Positions 1 to 11,856 of a DNA stretch of 64,000 bases are shown piece after piece (positions within the stretch are counted from its first letter, which is position 1; every line of letters starts with the position of its first letter). A program made the position numbers and the translations under genes. The notes beneath the pieces were generated by a model that saw only the letters and a program-made list of their open reading frames with translations, was not told where the DNA came from and did not search any database. Source of the DNA: Aphrophora alni (lineage: Eukaryota; Arthropoda; Insecta; Hemiptera; Aphrophoridae); the NCBI GenBank assembly GCA_963513935.1, contig OY740774.1, positions 89,974,424-90,038,423 of the forward strand, read 5' to 3'.

Positions 1-260
1 TACAACAAATCATTCTAAGTCTCCAACATAGATTTCATAATACATACGTATATATAGATTTCTCATTCTCTTTCCAAATACAAGAAAAACCGTCTATCTG
101 TTATTATAGATTAAATAAATAGGTTGAAAATAGTTGATTTTATCTTTTAACACGCGATATTTGGCGATGCGCGCTACGATTCGCCAAACTTCGTATGGGT
201 ATCTTTTTTGATGTTCGTTTCTACTCTCTCATATATACAGTATTGGTCTTTCATCTCCGT

Positions 261-511
<251 letters not shown>

Positions 512-1879
512 TGAGTGCGTGTTGCGATTTCAATTAATGTTAATATATAGGTATATTTTGGTCATAGCTAGTGCATTTTTTTGTATTTTTCTATACGACA
601 GAAATTATGTAGTAGTTAAATAATAAAATATACAAAATTACCATTTTCTCAAAATCGACTCAAACGATTTTCATAATTTTGAAGTTTAGATTACTAAAGA
701 TCCAAACAAATCGTATTGTTAGCCAACTTTTCAAAAATGAGTTACTGGTATCAAATAAATCGGTCATGTAATTATAAAATACACAATTTCTCAAAATCGG
801 GTCTAACGATTTCGTTCAAATTTTAGTGAAAATAAACCTTGAGCGTTTAAATTTATGCTGAGTACGTGTTTGCGGCACAAGTTTAAAACTCTATTTTCCA
901 AAGACGGTGTCCATGATTGATTAAAAACTACCGAACTGACAATTTTTATGCCGAATAGCTTTGGTTGGTTTTTATTTGATTTTTAGGACGGATGAGTAGG
1001 AAAATTCTCTACTGAGTGACATGTAAAATATTATTCAGTGTTTGATCTTGATATGGATTCACTTTCATTGATACTCTCTTAGTGTGTATCTCCTAATCAA
1101 CTACCGATGTTATCAAATTAGCAGATGTACGTCAATACATCTGGATAAAGGATATTTTACTTATGTAGGCCATCATGTTATCTGTGCAACCGTTTAGATA
1201 CAACATACTTAACAAGCCTCACGTTTTTTGGTTGATAATAAAATTGTTATCTACAACTTACAGAAAAATCATTTTTATAAAGAACAGTTCGGAATAATTG
1301 AGAACATAGAAAGCTTCAAATTGTATATAAAAATATAGGATCTAACCGCAATTAACGGTCTAAACTTTGAAATCGAAAAGTATACAATTTTTTATAAAAA
1401 AAATTGAAACTGCCCACAATTTTTACTTTTTGAATGTATTTTCAAATGAAATTTACATAAAAGTGGTTTACTTTTATAAAACCTCGAAGGTTAGGTACGA
1501 TATTTGATCTGAAATTAAGTTTCTTTATGTTCAGTCATCATCATTCCGTGATTTTATTAATTATTTGTATAAATGGCCTATTTTGTTTGTTGTCGAATAA
1601 TTCAGTTTCTCATTGTTATAAACAATATATTTCAGACCCCCCCCCCCAATAAACAAATATAGACTGTGCCAAAACCTTACACAAACGTTTTCAATCACCA
1701 ATCCACAAAATCAAACAAGACCTCAACAAGAATGTCAGTTGAGTAAGTGAAATTCAACTATGGAGGACGTTGTCTTTTGAAAAAAAAATTTATATATTTA
1801 AATAGCGGCTAAACTTATATCTTTTGTGTCATAATCTCCTCAATACTGAAAGTCGTATCTGATTAAAATCTAGTTTTTA
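512..1879. other. AT-rich DNA without a gene; diverged copies of the ~167-bp repeat near 618-840
   Basis: No convincing coding sequence. Around 618-690 and 770-840 there are degenerate copies of the family that is tandem at 3.9-5.1 kb; the shared core reads like TAAAATACACAATTTCTCAA followed by a TCnAACGATTT segment, in the same orientation as the array. A short poly-C run lies at 1637-1646. The rest is unremarkable. Confidence 0.6.
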
Positions 1880-2885
1880 ATAATGGACAAGGGTTTTGAG
1901 TAATTAACCTTTACCCATCTCAAAAATTTGAACGAAATTTTTTAAGAGTTTACGTATTTATAATAGTCAGTATTTTTTAAAAAATTTTTTTTTTTATTTA
2001 TTTATTTATTTCTTTTTTTTATTTATTTTATTTTTTTTTTTTTGCACAGAAAAACAAAATCATTAGAATGAATTTTAAGAAATTAGGTTTTTCATAAAAA
2101 CCAGTAGGCCGATTTTTTGTTTCAATTTTGCTTTCGATTTTACACAGAGGTATCGATCATTAATCTTCACTATTCACAAAAATTTCAACATACTGTAATT
2201 GGTAAAGAAATTACTTCTTTATGCTGATTTTTTTTTCTTTTTTGTTTCTGTTTTTTTTTTTTATTTTCTATTTTCCACAAAAGTTTTGGTTCATCTTCAT
2301 CGTTCACTAAAATTTGACCGAAATCGTTACAATGATTTTTTTAGAATTTACGTATTTTATAATTCCTTAGGTACTTTCGATTTAGAATAAGGGTTTTAGG
2401 TCATTAATCTTCACCATTACCAAAATTTTGAACAAAATCGTTAGAATCAATTTTTAAAAATTACGTTTTTTATAATAGCCACTAGGCCGATATTTTTATT
2501 CTTTTTTTTTGTTTTTTTTTTACTTTCGGTTTTTTACAGAGTTTTTCAATAATTAATGTTTATGGTGTTTTGTTATTTTCATTCGATTATGCATGAAAGT
2601 CACTAGGCCAATTTTGTTTTATTTTTATTTACTTTTGATTTTGCACACGAGTTTTGGGTCATTCATCTTCACCGTACACAAAAATTTGAACAGAATTAGT
2701 AAAATAAATTTGGAGAAATTACATCTTCTATAATAGCCACTAGGCCAATTTTTATTTTTATTTACTTTTGATTTTACACAGAGATTTCGGTGATTAATCT
2801 TTACAGTTAAAAAAAATTTGAACGAATTCAGTAAAATAAATTTTGAGAAATTGCGTCTTTTATAAGAGGCAAGTGGTCGTTTTGG
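1880..2885 (-). repeat. Degenerate tandem copies of the dispersed ~120-170-bp repeat (inverted orientation)
   Basis: The phrase TTAATCTTCACCATTCACAA with an AAATTTGAAC continuation recurs in diverged form at about 1909, 2157, 2290, 2403, 2660 and 2790. It is usually followed by a segment like ATTTTGAGAAATTACGT and TATAATAGCCACTAGGCC. This is the reverse-complement orientation of the 167-bp array unit at 3.9-5.1 kb. T-rich runs separate the copies. No coding potential. Confidence 0.6.
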
Positions 2886-3740
2886 GGGGGGGAGTTAATG
2901 ATAACTCGGATATGGCATTATTTTTGAAGAGATGTCGACCAGTTCTTAAATTTGGTTCTTAAAATAACGTAATTTTGTGGGTTCTTTATGAAATATACCG
3001 CCACATTTTGAGCAGAGTATACCCAAAATATGCCCAAAATAAATTTATTTACATACCATTAATAACAAAACATTTCGTAAAAAAAAAATAACAAAAAAAT
3101 TCTTACCCAATATTGTGTTATCCAATAAGTTATCACTTTTACACCAACACACTCAGGCCTAAGCCAACATCAACACTACATAGGAAGCAGGGGAGCTGAT
3201 ACGATAAGCTTGGATGCTAACTGACCTTCAAATGATAACGGCAAGTTCCTGCATTAACTTTCCCACAAGACCAGAATCATTCATTTTCATTATATGAAAG
3301 TTATGTAAAGATAAACTGACTCAGTAGGCGGGAATGTGTTCCTAACAATAAACTATCATTTATAAAAAATATATACTATTCAATTATAAGCATTAACTAA
3401 TAAATTTATAAATATGAACTGGAGGGAAAACAGCTATTCGTTGTGATGATTTCTTACTATTAGATTTCAACATGTTTTACGTAATACAGAGAGAGTAAGT
3501 GATATATCACGTTACATTGAGTGAGTTTCTGTGAATATATCGGTTCCAAGTCCACTGAAAGACAAAAAGTCAAGTTATTTAGGATGATGTTACAGTGGAC
3601 CTATTTTGGTATGTGAGCATATTTGGTATATATTGTTTTGTTTTTATTTCTCCATAATCAAAACGTAGGGCTACCTGTTATAAGTAAAATATACAAATAG
3701 ACTTTAATCGTTTTGATCAAACTTTGCAAAAATATAACCT
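2886..3740. other. No gene seen
   Basis: AT-rich sequence with a G9 run at the start. No frame resembles a protein family, and no repeat boundary could be defined. Confidence 0.5.
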
Positions 3741-3830
3741 TGAACACAAGATCTCACAAAAATTACGTTTATTTAATCAAACGCGTTTCAACGACAAAGT
3801 CGTCTTCCTCAGTGATACATTAGCTACTAT
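3741..3830 (-). ncRNA. Hammerhead-ribozyme-like motif, probably a Penelope-like element tail
   Basis: On the minus strand a type-I hammerhead layout is seen. CTGAGGA (3812-3806) matches the CUGANGA core. Stem II is GACGAC / TTT loop / GTCGTT (3804-3790), then comes GAAA (3789-3786) and a minimal stem III ACGCGT ending at the presumed cleavage nucleotide T3780 (GUU). Stem I closes with ATCA (3816-3813) against TGAT (3779-3776). All canonical core positions are present. Small stem-III hammerheads of this kind are known from Penelope-like retroelement terminal repeats. No transposon reading frame remains beside it, so this is a short 3' remnant. Activity is inferred, not shown. Confidence 0.6.
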
Positions 3831-5070
3831 AACAAAACTATAACTTCAAGACCCAAACAAAAGATATTTGACACTATCTCTTCAAAAACAAAACCTATTT
3901 TATTTATCTAATCTAAAATGCCAACAGTGAGTTATCGTTACAAAAAAACAAAATATCGTCCATGGAGCTGTTATAAAATACGTAATTTCTCAAAATTAGG
4001 TAAAACCATTTTTATCAAACTTTGCTATAAATGTAACCTCAAAGGTGCTAAACAAACTGTATTTAACGCTTTCTCTTCAAAAATGTTAATATGAAGTTAT
4101 CGACAAAAACAATCAAATAATATCGTCCATGGAGCTGTTATAAAATACGTAATTTCTCAAAATTATGTAAAACCATTTTTATCAAACTTTGCTATAAATG
4201 TAACCTCAAAGGTGCTAAACAAACTGTATTTAACGCTTTCTCTTCAAAAATGTTAATATGAAGTTATCGACAAAAACAATCAAATAATATCGTCCATGGA
4301 GCTGTTATAAAATACGTAATTTCTCAAAATTAGGTAAAACCATTTTTATCAAACTTTGCTATAAATGTAACCTCAAAGGTGCTAAACAAACTGTATTTAA
4401 CGCTTTCTCTTCAAAAATGTTAATATGAAGTTATCGACAAAAACAATCAAAGAATATCGTCCATGGAGCTGTTATAAAAAAAGTAATTTCTCAAAATTAG
4501 GTAAAACCATTTTGATCAAACTTTGCTATAAATGTAACCTCAAAGGTGCTAAACAAACTGTATTTAACGCTTTCTCTTCAAAAATGTTAATATGAAGTTA
4601 TCGACAAAAACAATCAAAAAATATCGTCCATGGAGATGTTATAAAATGCGTAATTTCTCAAAATTAGGTAAAACCATTTTGATCAAACTTTGCTATAAAT
4701 ATATCCTCAAAGGTGCTAAACAAACTGTATTTAACGCTTTCTCTTCAAAAATGTTAATATGAAGTTATCGACAAAAACAATCAAATAATATCGTCCATGG
4801 AGCTGTTATAAAATACGTAATTTCTCAAAATTATGTAAAACCATTTTGATCAAACTTTGCTATAAATGTAATCTCAAAGGTGCTAAACAAACTGTATTTA
4901 ACGCTTTCTCTTCAAAAATGTTAATATGAAGTTATCGACAAAAACAATCAAAGAATATCATTCATTGAGCTGTTATAAAAAAAGTAATTTCTCAAAATTA
5001 GCTATAACCATTTTGATCAAACTTCACTATAAATGTAACCTCCCAGGTGTCAAACAAAACTTACTTCACC
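3790..5070 (+). repeat. 167-bp tandem array, about 7-8 units
   Basis: The landmark CGTCCATGG (last copy degenerate, CATTCATTG) starts at 3957, 4124, 4291, 4458, 4625, 4792 and 4959, an exact 167-bp spacing throughout. Each unit contains TTTCTCAAAATTAGGTAAAA, a run like TCAAACTTTGCTATAAATGT, and CAAACTGTATTTAACGCTTT. The unit before 3957 and the part after about 5040 are diverged. The middle units differ only by a few substitutions, which points to recent amplification or homogenisation. No reading frame spans the units. Confidence 0.95.
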
Positions 5071-6336
5071 AATAAGTTTCTCTACACCAAAGTAATAAAA
5101 TAATTTATCTTATTGTTGAACTGTTAAGTGTAGACGCATGCAATGATAACCTTACATTATCAATTACTTAATTTGTATGCATTGCTAAGAATTGAATAAT
5201 TATAATACAATATTAATTTTACATTAGGGCTTTTAATTAATAACAGCGTTTTTAAAAGTAAAATATTGAATTTATTTGACACTAGTAGGTAACGCTAAAA
5301 TATTCTGCACGATAGTTTTCAGAAAATCTCAGAATTATATTTATAAATAAGTTAAAATCAGCTGTTCAAATAATTTGAGCTAAACTTTATTACATCAATG
5401 AATCTGATAACAAAAAACCTGTCTTCTGATAGGTGTCACTATTCCACCCTAGGGTGGGAAGTATCCATAAGAAACGCATTGCTTTTTCATTTCGCCCCTA
5501 GGACTGATAAATCAGTTGTTTTTGTAAATGAAATGACGAAGTGTTGTTGCCATGGCAACATAAGACAAGAAAATATTGTTTACATTCTTAAAAAAGCGAG
5601 CTACAGTTAAGCTTTTGTTGCTGTTATAACCTAATTTATCAATTAAACAAAACATTTTGATAGTTTGTTACTTTATGGAGAGCGTAAGTAACAGTGATTT
5701 TGAAGGTAATTCTCCAGACTAAAAAGTTAGTTTTATCATATTGTTGCCGCCATATTGGACCCACCATCTTGAATTACTTCCGGGAACTTATAATTTAGTC
5801 TTATTTAACTTATTTTTAGTTTATTTTAAAAGTACTTATCGGATATATTGAGAACTTTTGACGTAAACTTTAACAAAAATATTTCATTTCTCATATTTTT
5901 TTAGCATTTATAGCTGCCATCTTGCAAGTTGGTTTAAGACAATTTGAATATCAGATTCGTAATCAGCGACTTCAAAACTCCCGAGTAACAAGATTTACGT
6001 AAATTTCATAAAAATGTTTTTGCAAGTTTTATTAAGAATTAAATACAAAATGCCCATTTTGGCTAAGCTCAATAATTTTGGTTACCATAATTAAAAAATC
6101 GGCTGTCTTACGTTTTTTGGAAATTTAACAACGAGCGTTTTAAAATAAAATTATCCCAATTGGTTGCGAAACAAGTGCTCTAGATATTTTAAACGAAAAA
6201 ATTGCGGTTCGTGCCACTGTGCTTCGGTCAGTTATACATATTTGTAAAAACAACCACACAAATGTAGTTAGTTATTCAGAACTGTTGAAATTCTTAACTG
6301 GAAACGACTAGTATGTATTAATAGCTCCGTGATGCG
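5071..6336. other. No gene seen
   Basis: A 70-codon open frame at 5398-5610 shows no recognisable motif and contains a short palindrome (CCACCCTAGGGTGGG, about 5446). It is probably non-coding. Some of the sequence just before 6337 is probably the decayed upstream part of the transposon that follows. Confidence 0.5.
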
Positions 6337-6603
6337 TTGAACTTGCGTTTTCCTAATAGGTGGATTGGTAGATGCGGGCCACTTGCATGGCCACCAAGGA
6401 GCCCGGATCTGACTCCTCTAGATTTTTTCCTTTGGGGACATGTAAAAAACATTGTGTATTCCGAGAAGATCCGTGACATTGCTCATCTAAGGGAGAGGAT
6501 TGTTGAAGCTGTAGCATTCGTCACGCCTGATATGCTGCTGAATACCTGGAAAGAAACTGAATATCGTTTACACGTGGCAGGGCAACAAATGGTGCTCATA
6601 TAG
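6337..6603 (+). pseudogene. Tc1/mariner (IS630 superfamily) transposase, C-terminal remnant
   Basis: The frame encodes a stretch with the hallmark PRSPDLTPLDFFLWGHVKN, the conserved segment around the last acidic residue of the DDE catalytic domain in a group of insect IS630/Tc1-like transposases. It is followed by the usual helical tail (RERIVEAV ... W.E.EYRL). It ends with a TAG at 6601-6603. Only the last ~85 residues remain; the DNA-binding domain and the first two catalytic acids are absent. About 130 bp downstream, TAAACACCCTGTAT (about 6727-6740) resembles the terminal inverted repeat end of such elements. A 5'-truncated, dead copy. Confidence 0.85.
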
Positions 6604-6740
6604 AACTTTATTAGGTATGAAAAAAAAAACTTGAGAACATTCTCTTTAATAATATATAGGTTTAATAACTATTAATTTAACTTTACTGTGTACTAATAAA
6701 ACTTTAAATCAAGGAGTTATTTTATAAACACCCTGTATTT

Positions 6741-7429
6741 TAAATAAAGTTTTAAACTACGTAATTTTTTTCATTAAAGTTGTAGAGAACTGAAAGCTGT
6801 CGACCAACCAACATTACGTTCTTTTACTTAAAGAAACGAGATTTTAACAAAACTTATCGAAATCTCACTGTTTAATACCCTACGTCCAAAATGTTTAGTT
6901 GTCGAAAAAATGAAAAAGAGCTTCGAGATATGACCAAACTACTCAAGTTTGATTAAAATTGGTCCTTTCCACTCGATTTTACTTTTTAGAGTATAAAAAT
7001 ATCACATTGATTTTTTTTTTCCAACATAAACTTTCTCTTTATTAATAGATTAAGAAAGCAATAATCATGTCAATGTTCTGATTTCACGCAGACTAAATGA
7101 GGTCACGAACCCAATAAACAGTCTGTCTTCTTGCATCATACAATGGCGCGTCATCATATTTTGGAGTGGGGGGGATTTTTTTTTACTGATAATACAAATA
7201 AGAGCAAATATGCACTATCGACAATTCAAAGACATCGGAAAGTGGAAAAACTTTGCACAAACTTTCTCACACGTATTTGCAAAGTGGAAAAAACAAATAG
7301 GCCTGCGAACCAAATGGTCGCCAAAAATCAGTTCAATAGTTGTCAGTCAAAGAAGGAAACAAAAAATGACGTCATTGTAGATATATATAAAATATTTTGA
7401 AAATTTATTTAAATAGAATCTAATGTTGT
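6741..7429. other. No gene seen
   Basis: AT-rich. The 89-codon frame at 7131-7400 is low-complexity (Lys/Asn rich) without a recognisable motif and is not supported as a gene. Confidence 0.45.
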
Positions 7430-7965
7430 TTCTCTTGTGATACTGCTTCCAGTCATTAATCTTCACATTTCACCTAAATTTGACTTAAATCGTAGGAGAA
7501 AATTTTGAGAAATCATATTTTTTATAACTGAATGTTTGTTTTTTTTTTGTTTTTTTTAAGATAATTGACGAAGCGACACTTTAAAAGAGATAAAGACCAT
7601 AAATTTTGTTTGAGTCTTCACAGGCTACATTTTAGCAAAATTGTTATCAAAATAGTTGGAGATAATTTCGAGATATCACTTCTTTTATAGCTGAGTGTTT
7701 GTTTTTTTAAAGATAATTCAAGAAGCGACACTTTTGAAGGGATGGGAACCAAAAAGTTTTATTTGAACAGTCTACACTTTATCAAAATGTTGTCAAAATC
7801 GTTAGAGACAATTTTAGGAAATCACCTCTTTACACCGAGTGTATGTTTATACTGATAATTCATGAAGCAACACTTTTGGAGAGATGGGGACCAAAACATT
7901 TTGTTTGGGCCCTTTCGGGATAGATTTTAACAAAATTTACAAAATCGTTAGAGCCTGAATTTTGT
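7430..7965 (-). repeat. Degenerate copies of the 167-bp family, inverted orientation
   Basis: Three to four diverged tandem units share GAAGCGACACTTTnnAnGAGAT, a TTTAGCAAAATTGTTATCAA-like core, GAGATATCACnTCTTTTATA and GAGTGTTTGTTT. Read on the minus strand they align with the array unit at 3.9-5.1 kb (TTTGATCAAA core and TTTCTCAAAATTA). Confidence 0.6.
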
Positions 7966-9034
7966 GTTTTGACTTACGGTAGATAGCCTACCCCATTTTT
8001 TTGTTATTGAAGAAACTAATTTAACAGTGCGACATATTGCCAAAATATTCCCATATATCAAATTTGATTAATATTTTGTTCATTTACTTGTGCTGTAAGA
8101 GCACTACATACGAGACAGACTGGTGTTATTCCCATAACCATTTTTTGAACTCAGAAACGGATCTATCCCCCAACAACTCTGCCCCGTTTTTTCACCCATT
8201 CCTCTATACGGCATATAGTATGTGCGCACGCAAACAATCTAGTCTGTGAATATATCGCCTCATTCATACATACTGTGAAAATATTACGTAATTGTCCAAT
8301 TTACAGGGATCGGTGATATCTTATGTTCTGTGATATATCATTAAGAGGAGGAAATTGTTCAATTAATTAATTAATATCTAGAGAATTATCAGAGGATTTG
8401 TTATTATATAATAAAGTTTAGATGAGAGCTAACCAGCTGATTTCAACTTTTTATGAAGCCTCAAATTTTGTTAAAACGAAAGTGCAGAATTTTTGCCCAG
8501 TGCAGCTAAGTAGGTTCCTAAATTTTTGAACATTATTTTAACTTCCTGAAGGAGGAATACAAATTTCAAGTAAATATCCTTTTTATTTAAACACAATTTG
8601 AAACAATAAAACAAAGTTGTAGGCCTACTGTATAATATAAAATGATCGCATCAACATTGCGGGATCTCGACAGGTCAATGTTGAATATTAACACGTGTGT
8701 TAGGGACTTTTTTGTTTACACAGTTTGCAGTCCTGAACTCTGTATAGGACTGCAGGTCATTGATTGTTATAGACACATTTCTATCTCTACTTGCATCATA
8801 CAATAAAGCATACACGTATCATGCACGCAGGAATTTACTGATTTCTACACCTTTCCATTTATTGAAGCGAGGTCCTCATCTTTATGAGTGGTTAACTGTA
8901 GTTATAAAATCTAGAAATAAGAATCTTGTAACTCAAAACATGTATGTTTCCAAGGTATAAAAAGGATTAAATATAATGGTGTGAAAGAGGTATAATAAAT
9001 TAAAAATTTAATTTTAACTGTTTTTTTTTTTTTG
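7966..9034. other. No gene seen
   Basis: Short open frames at 8037-8249 and 8760-8960 have no recognisable domain. A poly-T tract ends at about 9033, immediately before the LINE fragment. Confidence 0.45.
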
Positions 9035-9310
9035 CTGCAGAAAATACTTGCAGGAAATGTGGTTTGGCTGAAGAGTCCGCAGAACACATTCTCTTAGAGT
9101 ATGAGGCTTTAGGATGAGCCAGGCTATACTCTCTAGGCCCTCTGGGGAAGGAGATGGAAACCATCCTAGACAACCCTATTGGTAGTATCTGTTCTTTAAC
9201 TAACCTGAGTGGGTGTAGGTAGGAACTTGGGGCGGCAAAAGCCCTTTAGGTCGACGCCGGTGAGGCCTCTGATGGAGGCTATCACAGCCCAGCACAAAAA
9301 AAACTGTTTT
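9035..9310 (+). pseudogene. LINE (I/Jockey superfamily) ORF2 C-terminal fragment
   Basis: Translation from about 9040 gives NTCRKCGLAEESAEHILLEY, the zinc-knuckle/HxxxC-like segment found downstream of the RNase H domain in many insect non-LTR retrotransposons. A stop interrupts it after EALG. The sequence up to about 9300 is consistent with the 3' end of such an element. Severely 5'-truncated. It is not the same copy as the LINE at 17.4-22.0 kb. Confidence 0.75.
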
Positions 9311-10048
9311 TTTTAAACTTTCCAAAAGAAGTTCCCCCCCCCCCCCCCCCCCCGAAAAAAACTTCACAGAGATTGGGCCATCAACCAATAATTCCTTGCA
9401 ATGTCTTCCGGGCTTCTCAATGATTTGTAAATTAGAATCACAATGCAAGAAAGAAACAACATAAAGCAATCTTTCTCCCTGTTAGTGGTGTACATACAGT
9501 AACTGTTATTTCTTGATCTAGGAATATTGCTGTGTAATGTCGCATGTTGAGTTTATTGTATCTATTAATTCTTCAGGAGCTCACTTTTAGTGAGTATGGG
9601 CATTGCAACCCCAAGAGATCAACATCTTTTTCATGTAGTTTTGGATTAGATCCATCTCTATTATCTTTCCTATCATGTTTCTCTTGAACAACTCTTGTTC
9701 TCTTCCGACCCTGATGCTATTAAGTATTAGAGAGGTCTTTATTTTAAATTCCTTTCTTCCTTTTTATTTATCCAGTATACAAAATGTTGTTAAGTTTGGT
9801 AATCACGACAAATTACAACCTCCTTTTTAACTGATGGTCTCAGAAAAAAGAAATGTGATTTTTAACATTCATCGTCATTGTCGTCTTAAGGTAGAGATAT
9901 GATATTTGATATAGAGGACTGTAATGTGCTAATTTAAAACTAGGTTGAAAATCGGAAAAATTTAATTGGTAATGTGAAAATGGTGGCCATTTTAAACAGT
10001 TTTTTGTTCATATCTCAAGCATTATTCAAGGCCATTTAGAGCTGAGAC
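9311..10048. other. Poly-C tract and an unassigned dispersed repeat
   Basis: A run of about 18 C lies at 9336-9353. The segment about 9640-9740 matches, in reverse complement, sequences at about 46640-46740 and 56425-56520: a shared core like GGTCGGAAGAGAACAAGAG, then GATAGGAAAGAT. This is a dispersed repeat family with no identified coding part. Confidence 0.55.
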
Positions 10049-10228
10049 CAAGGGCATACCTAAGATCAAAACTAGGGGGGGGGGGGCAAGCCATGGTCAT
10101 TCAATACACAATTGATTATTAAAATAGTTATTTCAAGAATTGTATTAAATTCCAGCAAGAAAATGTATAATAAAGATTTATTTTTTGCTTCCAGGGGGGG
10201 CAGTTGCCCCTCGCTGGGTACGCCCATG
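10049..10228. mobile_element. hAT-like MITE, 180 bp, with 8-bp target duplication
   Basis: The element begins CAAGGGCATACC and ends GGGTACGCCCATG, so the ends are imperfect inverted repeats (CAAGGGCATACC versus CATGGGCGTACC). It is flanked on both sides by GCTGAGAC (10041-10048 and 10229-10236), the 8-bp target-site duplication expected of hAT elements. Two G-runs lie inside. It has no coding capacity and presumably was mobilised by a hAT transposase in trans. Confidence 0.85.
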
Positions 10229-10236
10229 GCTGAGAC

Positions 10237-11482
10237 ATTGCCACAAGCTAAGGGGGTAGAAACTGTTTAATATATATACATAAAGTCAAGATATAAACAT
10301 TTACAAGGTTTACAAAATGAGTGTAACAACTGTTTTAAACAAATTCACCCTATTTAGCTCAAGAGTAAGAGCACTTGATCTACCAATATTATTTAAGATT
10401 TCCTAGAAGGTCCAACACCAACATTTGAGCATTACATTCAGAGGATTTGCTTGTACTGTATTAATACATTGTATGATAGGGCTGGGTAAGTTACATGATG
10501 GTACTAATCAACTTGTTTTTATAAGGCGGTGATGACCAAAGGTTTTTCACCTTTAAACAACTAGGAGAAACAAAATGAATCTTTCAAAGAACCATAGTAA
10601 CATAAAACTTCATTTTGAGAAAAAAGTGGTGTTGTATGCTATTTGAGGGGAGGGCTTACTATTGGAGAGAGGCTATGCAATGAGGCAAGTAAAAAGCCTA
10701 TCTTTGTTAGCCATAAACTAAAGAATTATGTACTATTGTATTGGAACAGATGACATAAAAACCAGTAGGAAAATTGCAGGAAAACTAAAACTTTGGTTGA
10801 GTTATTGAGAATTTTTTTTTAAATAAACCATGACCAAAATCAATAAAAATTTAATTTGTCATATAACAAACTTGTTTATGTACAAGTTTCAATTCTACTT
10901 AAATATCTTTCAAAATATTTGATTAGGGTTGATCATTCTATACCAACAACATAAAAACCGCATGGAGAAGATCTCTGTAATAAATCAAATCATGCATAAG
11001 CAGTTATAGAAATTATTTTAGTGGATGATATTTATGAATATTGTTTGTGGATGTGTGTGGTAAAGGTTAGTGCAGTGTTTATTAAATTTAGCATGGATTT
11101 TTCTAAACTCACTTTAAATGACCTCAAACACAAATAAACAGAGAGAGATTGCTGTGAACTATAGAGGCCAGTTATCTAGAGTTCAACGGCAAACCTTTAC
11201 CATTTTAATGCAAATTAATTTATGTCATGCTGGCAATCAGATTTATATAAATAACTGTTCCCACAGTTCTGCCCTCATAGAAATCGAGCTAATTATATTT
11301 CAAACATTAGTTCTGTTAACCTTGGATGTATTAATACATTCAATAAATTGTCTTAGAAATACAATGTGAATATTACTTAGTGTTAAGTGGCATATACATA
11401 GACCAAGAAGTAACAGGTATAATAAAAAACTATTTATGCTAAAGACTGTATTCTTGGTGGTATTCCATTTTAATAATTAAAA
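10237..11482. other. No gene seen
   Basis: AT-rich. The frame at 11118-11369 has no recognisable domain. Confidence 0.45.
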
Positions 11483-11678
11483 CAAACACTTTTTAGTATT
11501 AACCACAACTTTATTTAAAATTTACCGACCATAGTTTCGCTAGTTACAGCATTGTCAGGGTAGTTTACATGAATGCTAACCATAATTCATGTAAACTACC
11601 TTGACAATGCTGTAACTAGCGAAACCATGGTCGGTAAATTTGAAATAATGTTGTGGTTTATACTAAAAAGTGTGTTTG
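11483..11678. mobile_element. 196-bp palindromic foldback with hammerhead-like relics in both arms
   Basis: The left arm (about 11483-11570) is the inverted copy of the right arm (about 11588-11678) with a short spacer. Each arm read outwards contains a hammerhead-like series. In the left arm on the minus strand: CTGACAA, a GCT/AGC stem II, GAAAC, then the minimal stem III ACTATGGTC, with TACC/GGTA able to close stem I. The right arm has TTGACAA and GAAACCATGGTC. The core differs from CUGANGA at G8 (A here). The layout matches Penelope-like element tails, arranged head to head. Confidence 0.7.
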
Positions 11679-11784
11679 GTATTATAAAATTTAAATTAAT
11701 TTTTAATTTATTGATTTTACGCTAATACAATTTTAACCAGCAAGTATTGAAAATACAATAATATTTCAAGTGAAAAATATACGA

Positions 11785-11856
11785 CCTAGACTGGGAATCG
11801 AACCCAGGACCTTTGGCTTTACACGCCAATGCTCTACCAACTGAGCTATCCTAGCC
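11785..11856 (-). tRNA. tRNA-like sequence (anticodon position GTA), probably a SINE head or pseudo-tRNA
   Basis: On the minus strand: a D-arm with box A (TAGCTCAGTTGGTAGAGC), a 5-bp anticodon stem TTGGC/GCCAA with loop GTGTAAA (anticodon GTA, tyrosine by position), and a T-arm CTGGG-TTCGATT-CCCAG with a good box B. The acceptor stem pairs poorly (several G-U pairs and an A-A mismatch), and the intron usual in eukaryotic tRNA-Tyr is missing. It is also embedded in an inverted repeat. A tRNA-derived repeat is therefore more likely than a working gene. Confidence 0.6.

Noticed and set aside
3957..5040. CRISPR-like array
   Set aside because: The 167-bp units are contiguous and lack unique spacers, and the genome is eukaryotic; this is a satellite-type tandem repeat.
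11785..11856. A functional tRNA-Tyr gene
   Set aside because: The acceptor stem mispairs and the eukaryotic tRNA-Tyr intron is absent. Inclusion in an inverted repeat favours a SINE or pseudo-tRNA.
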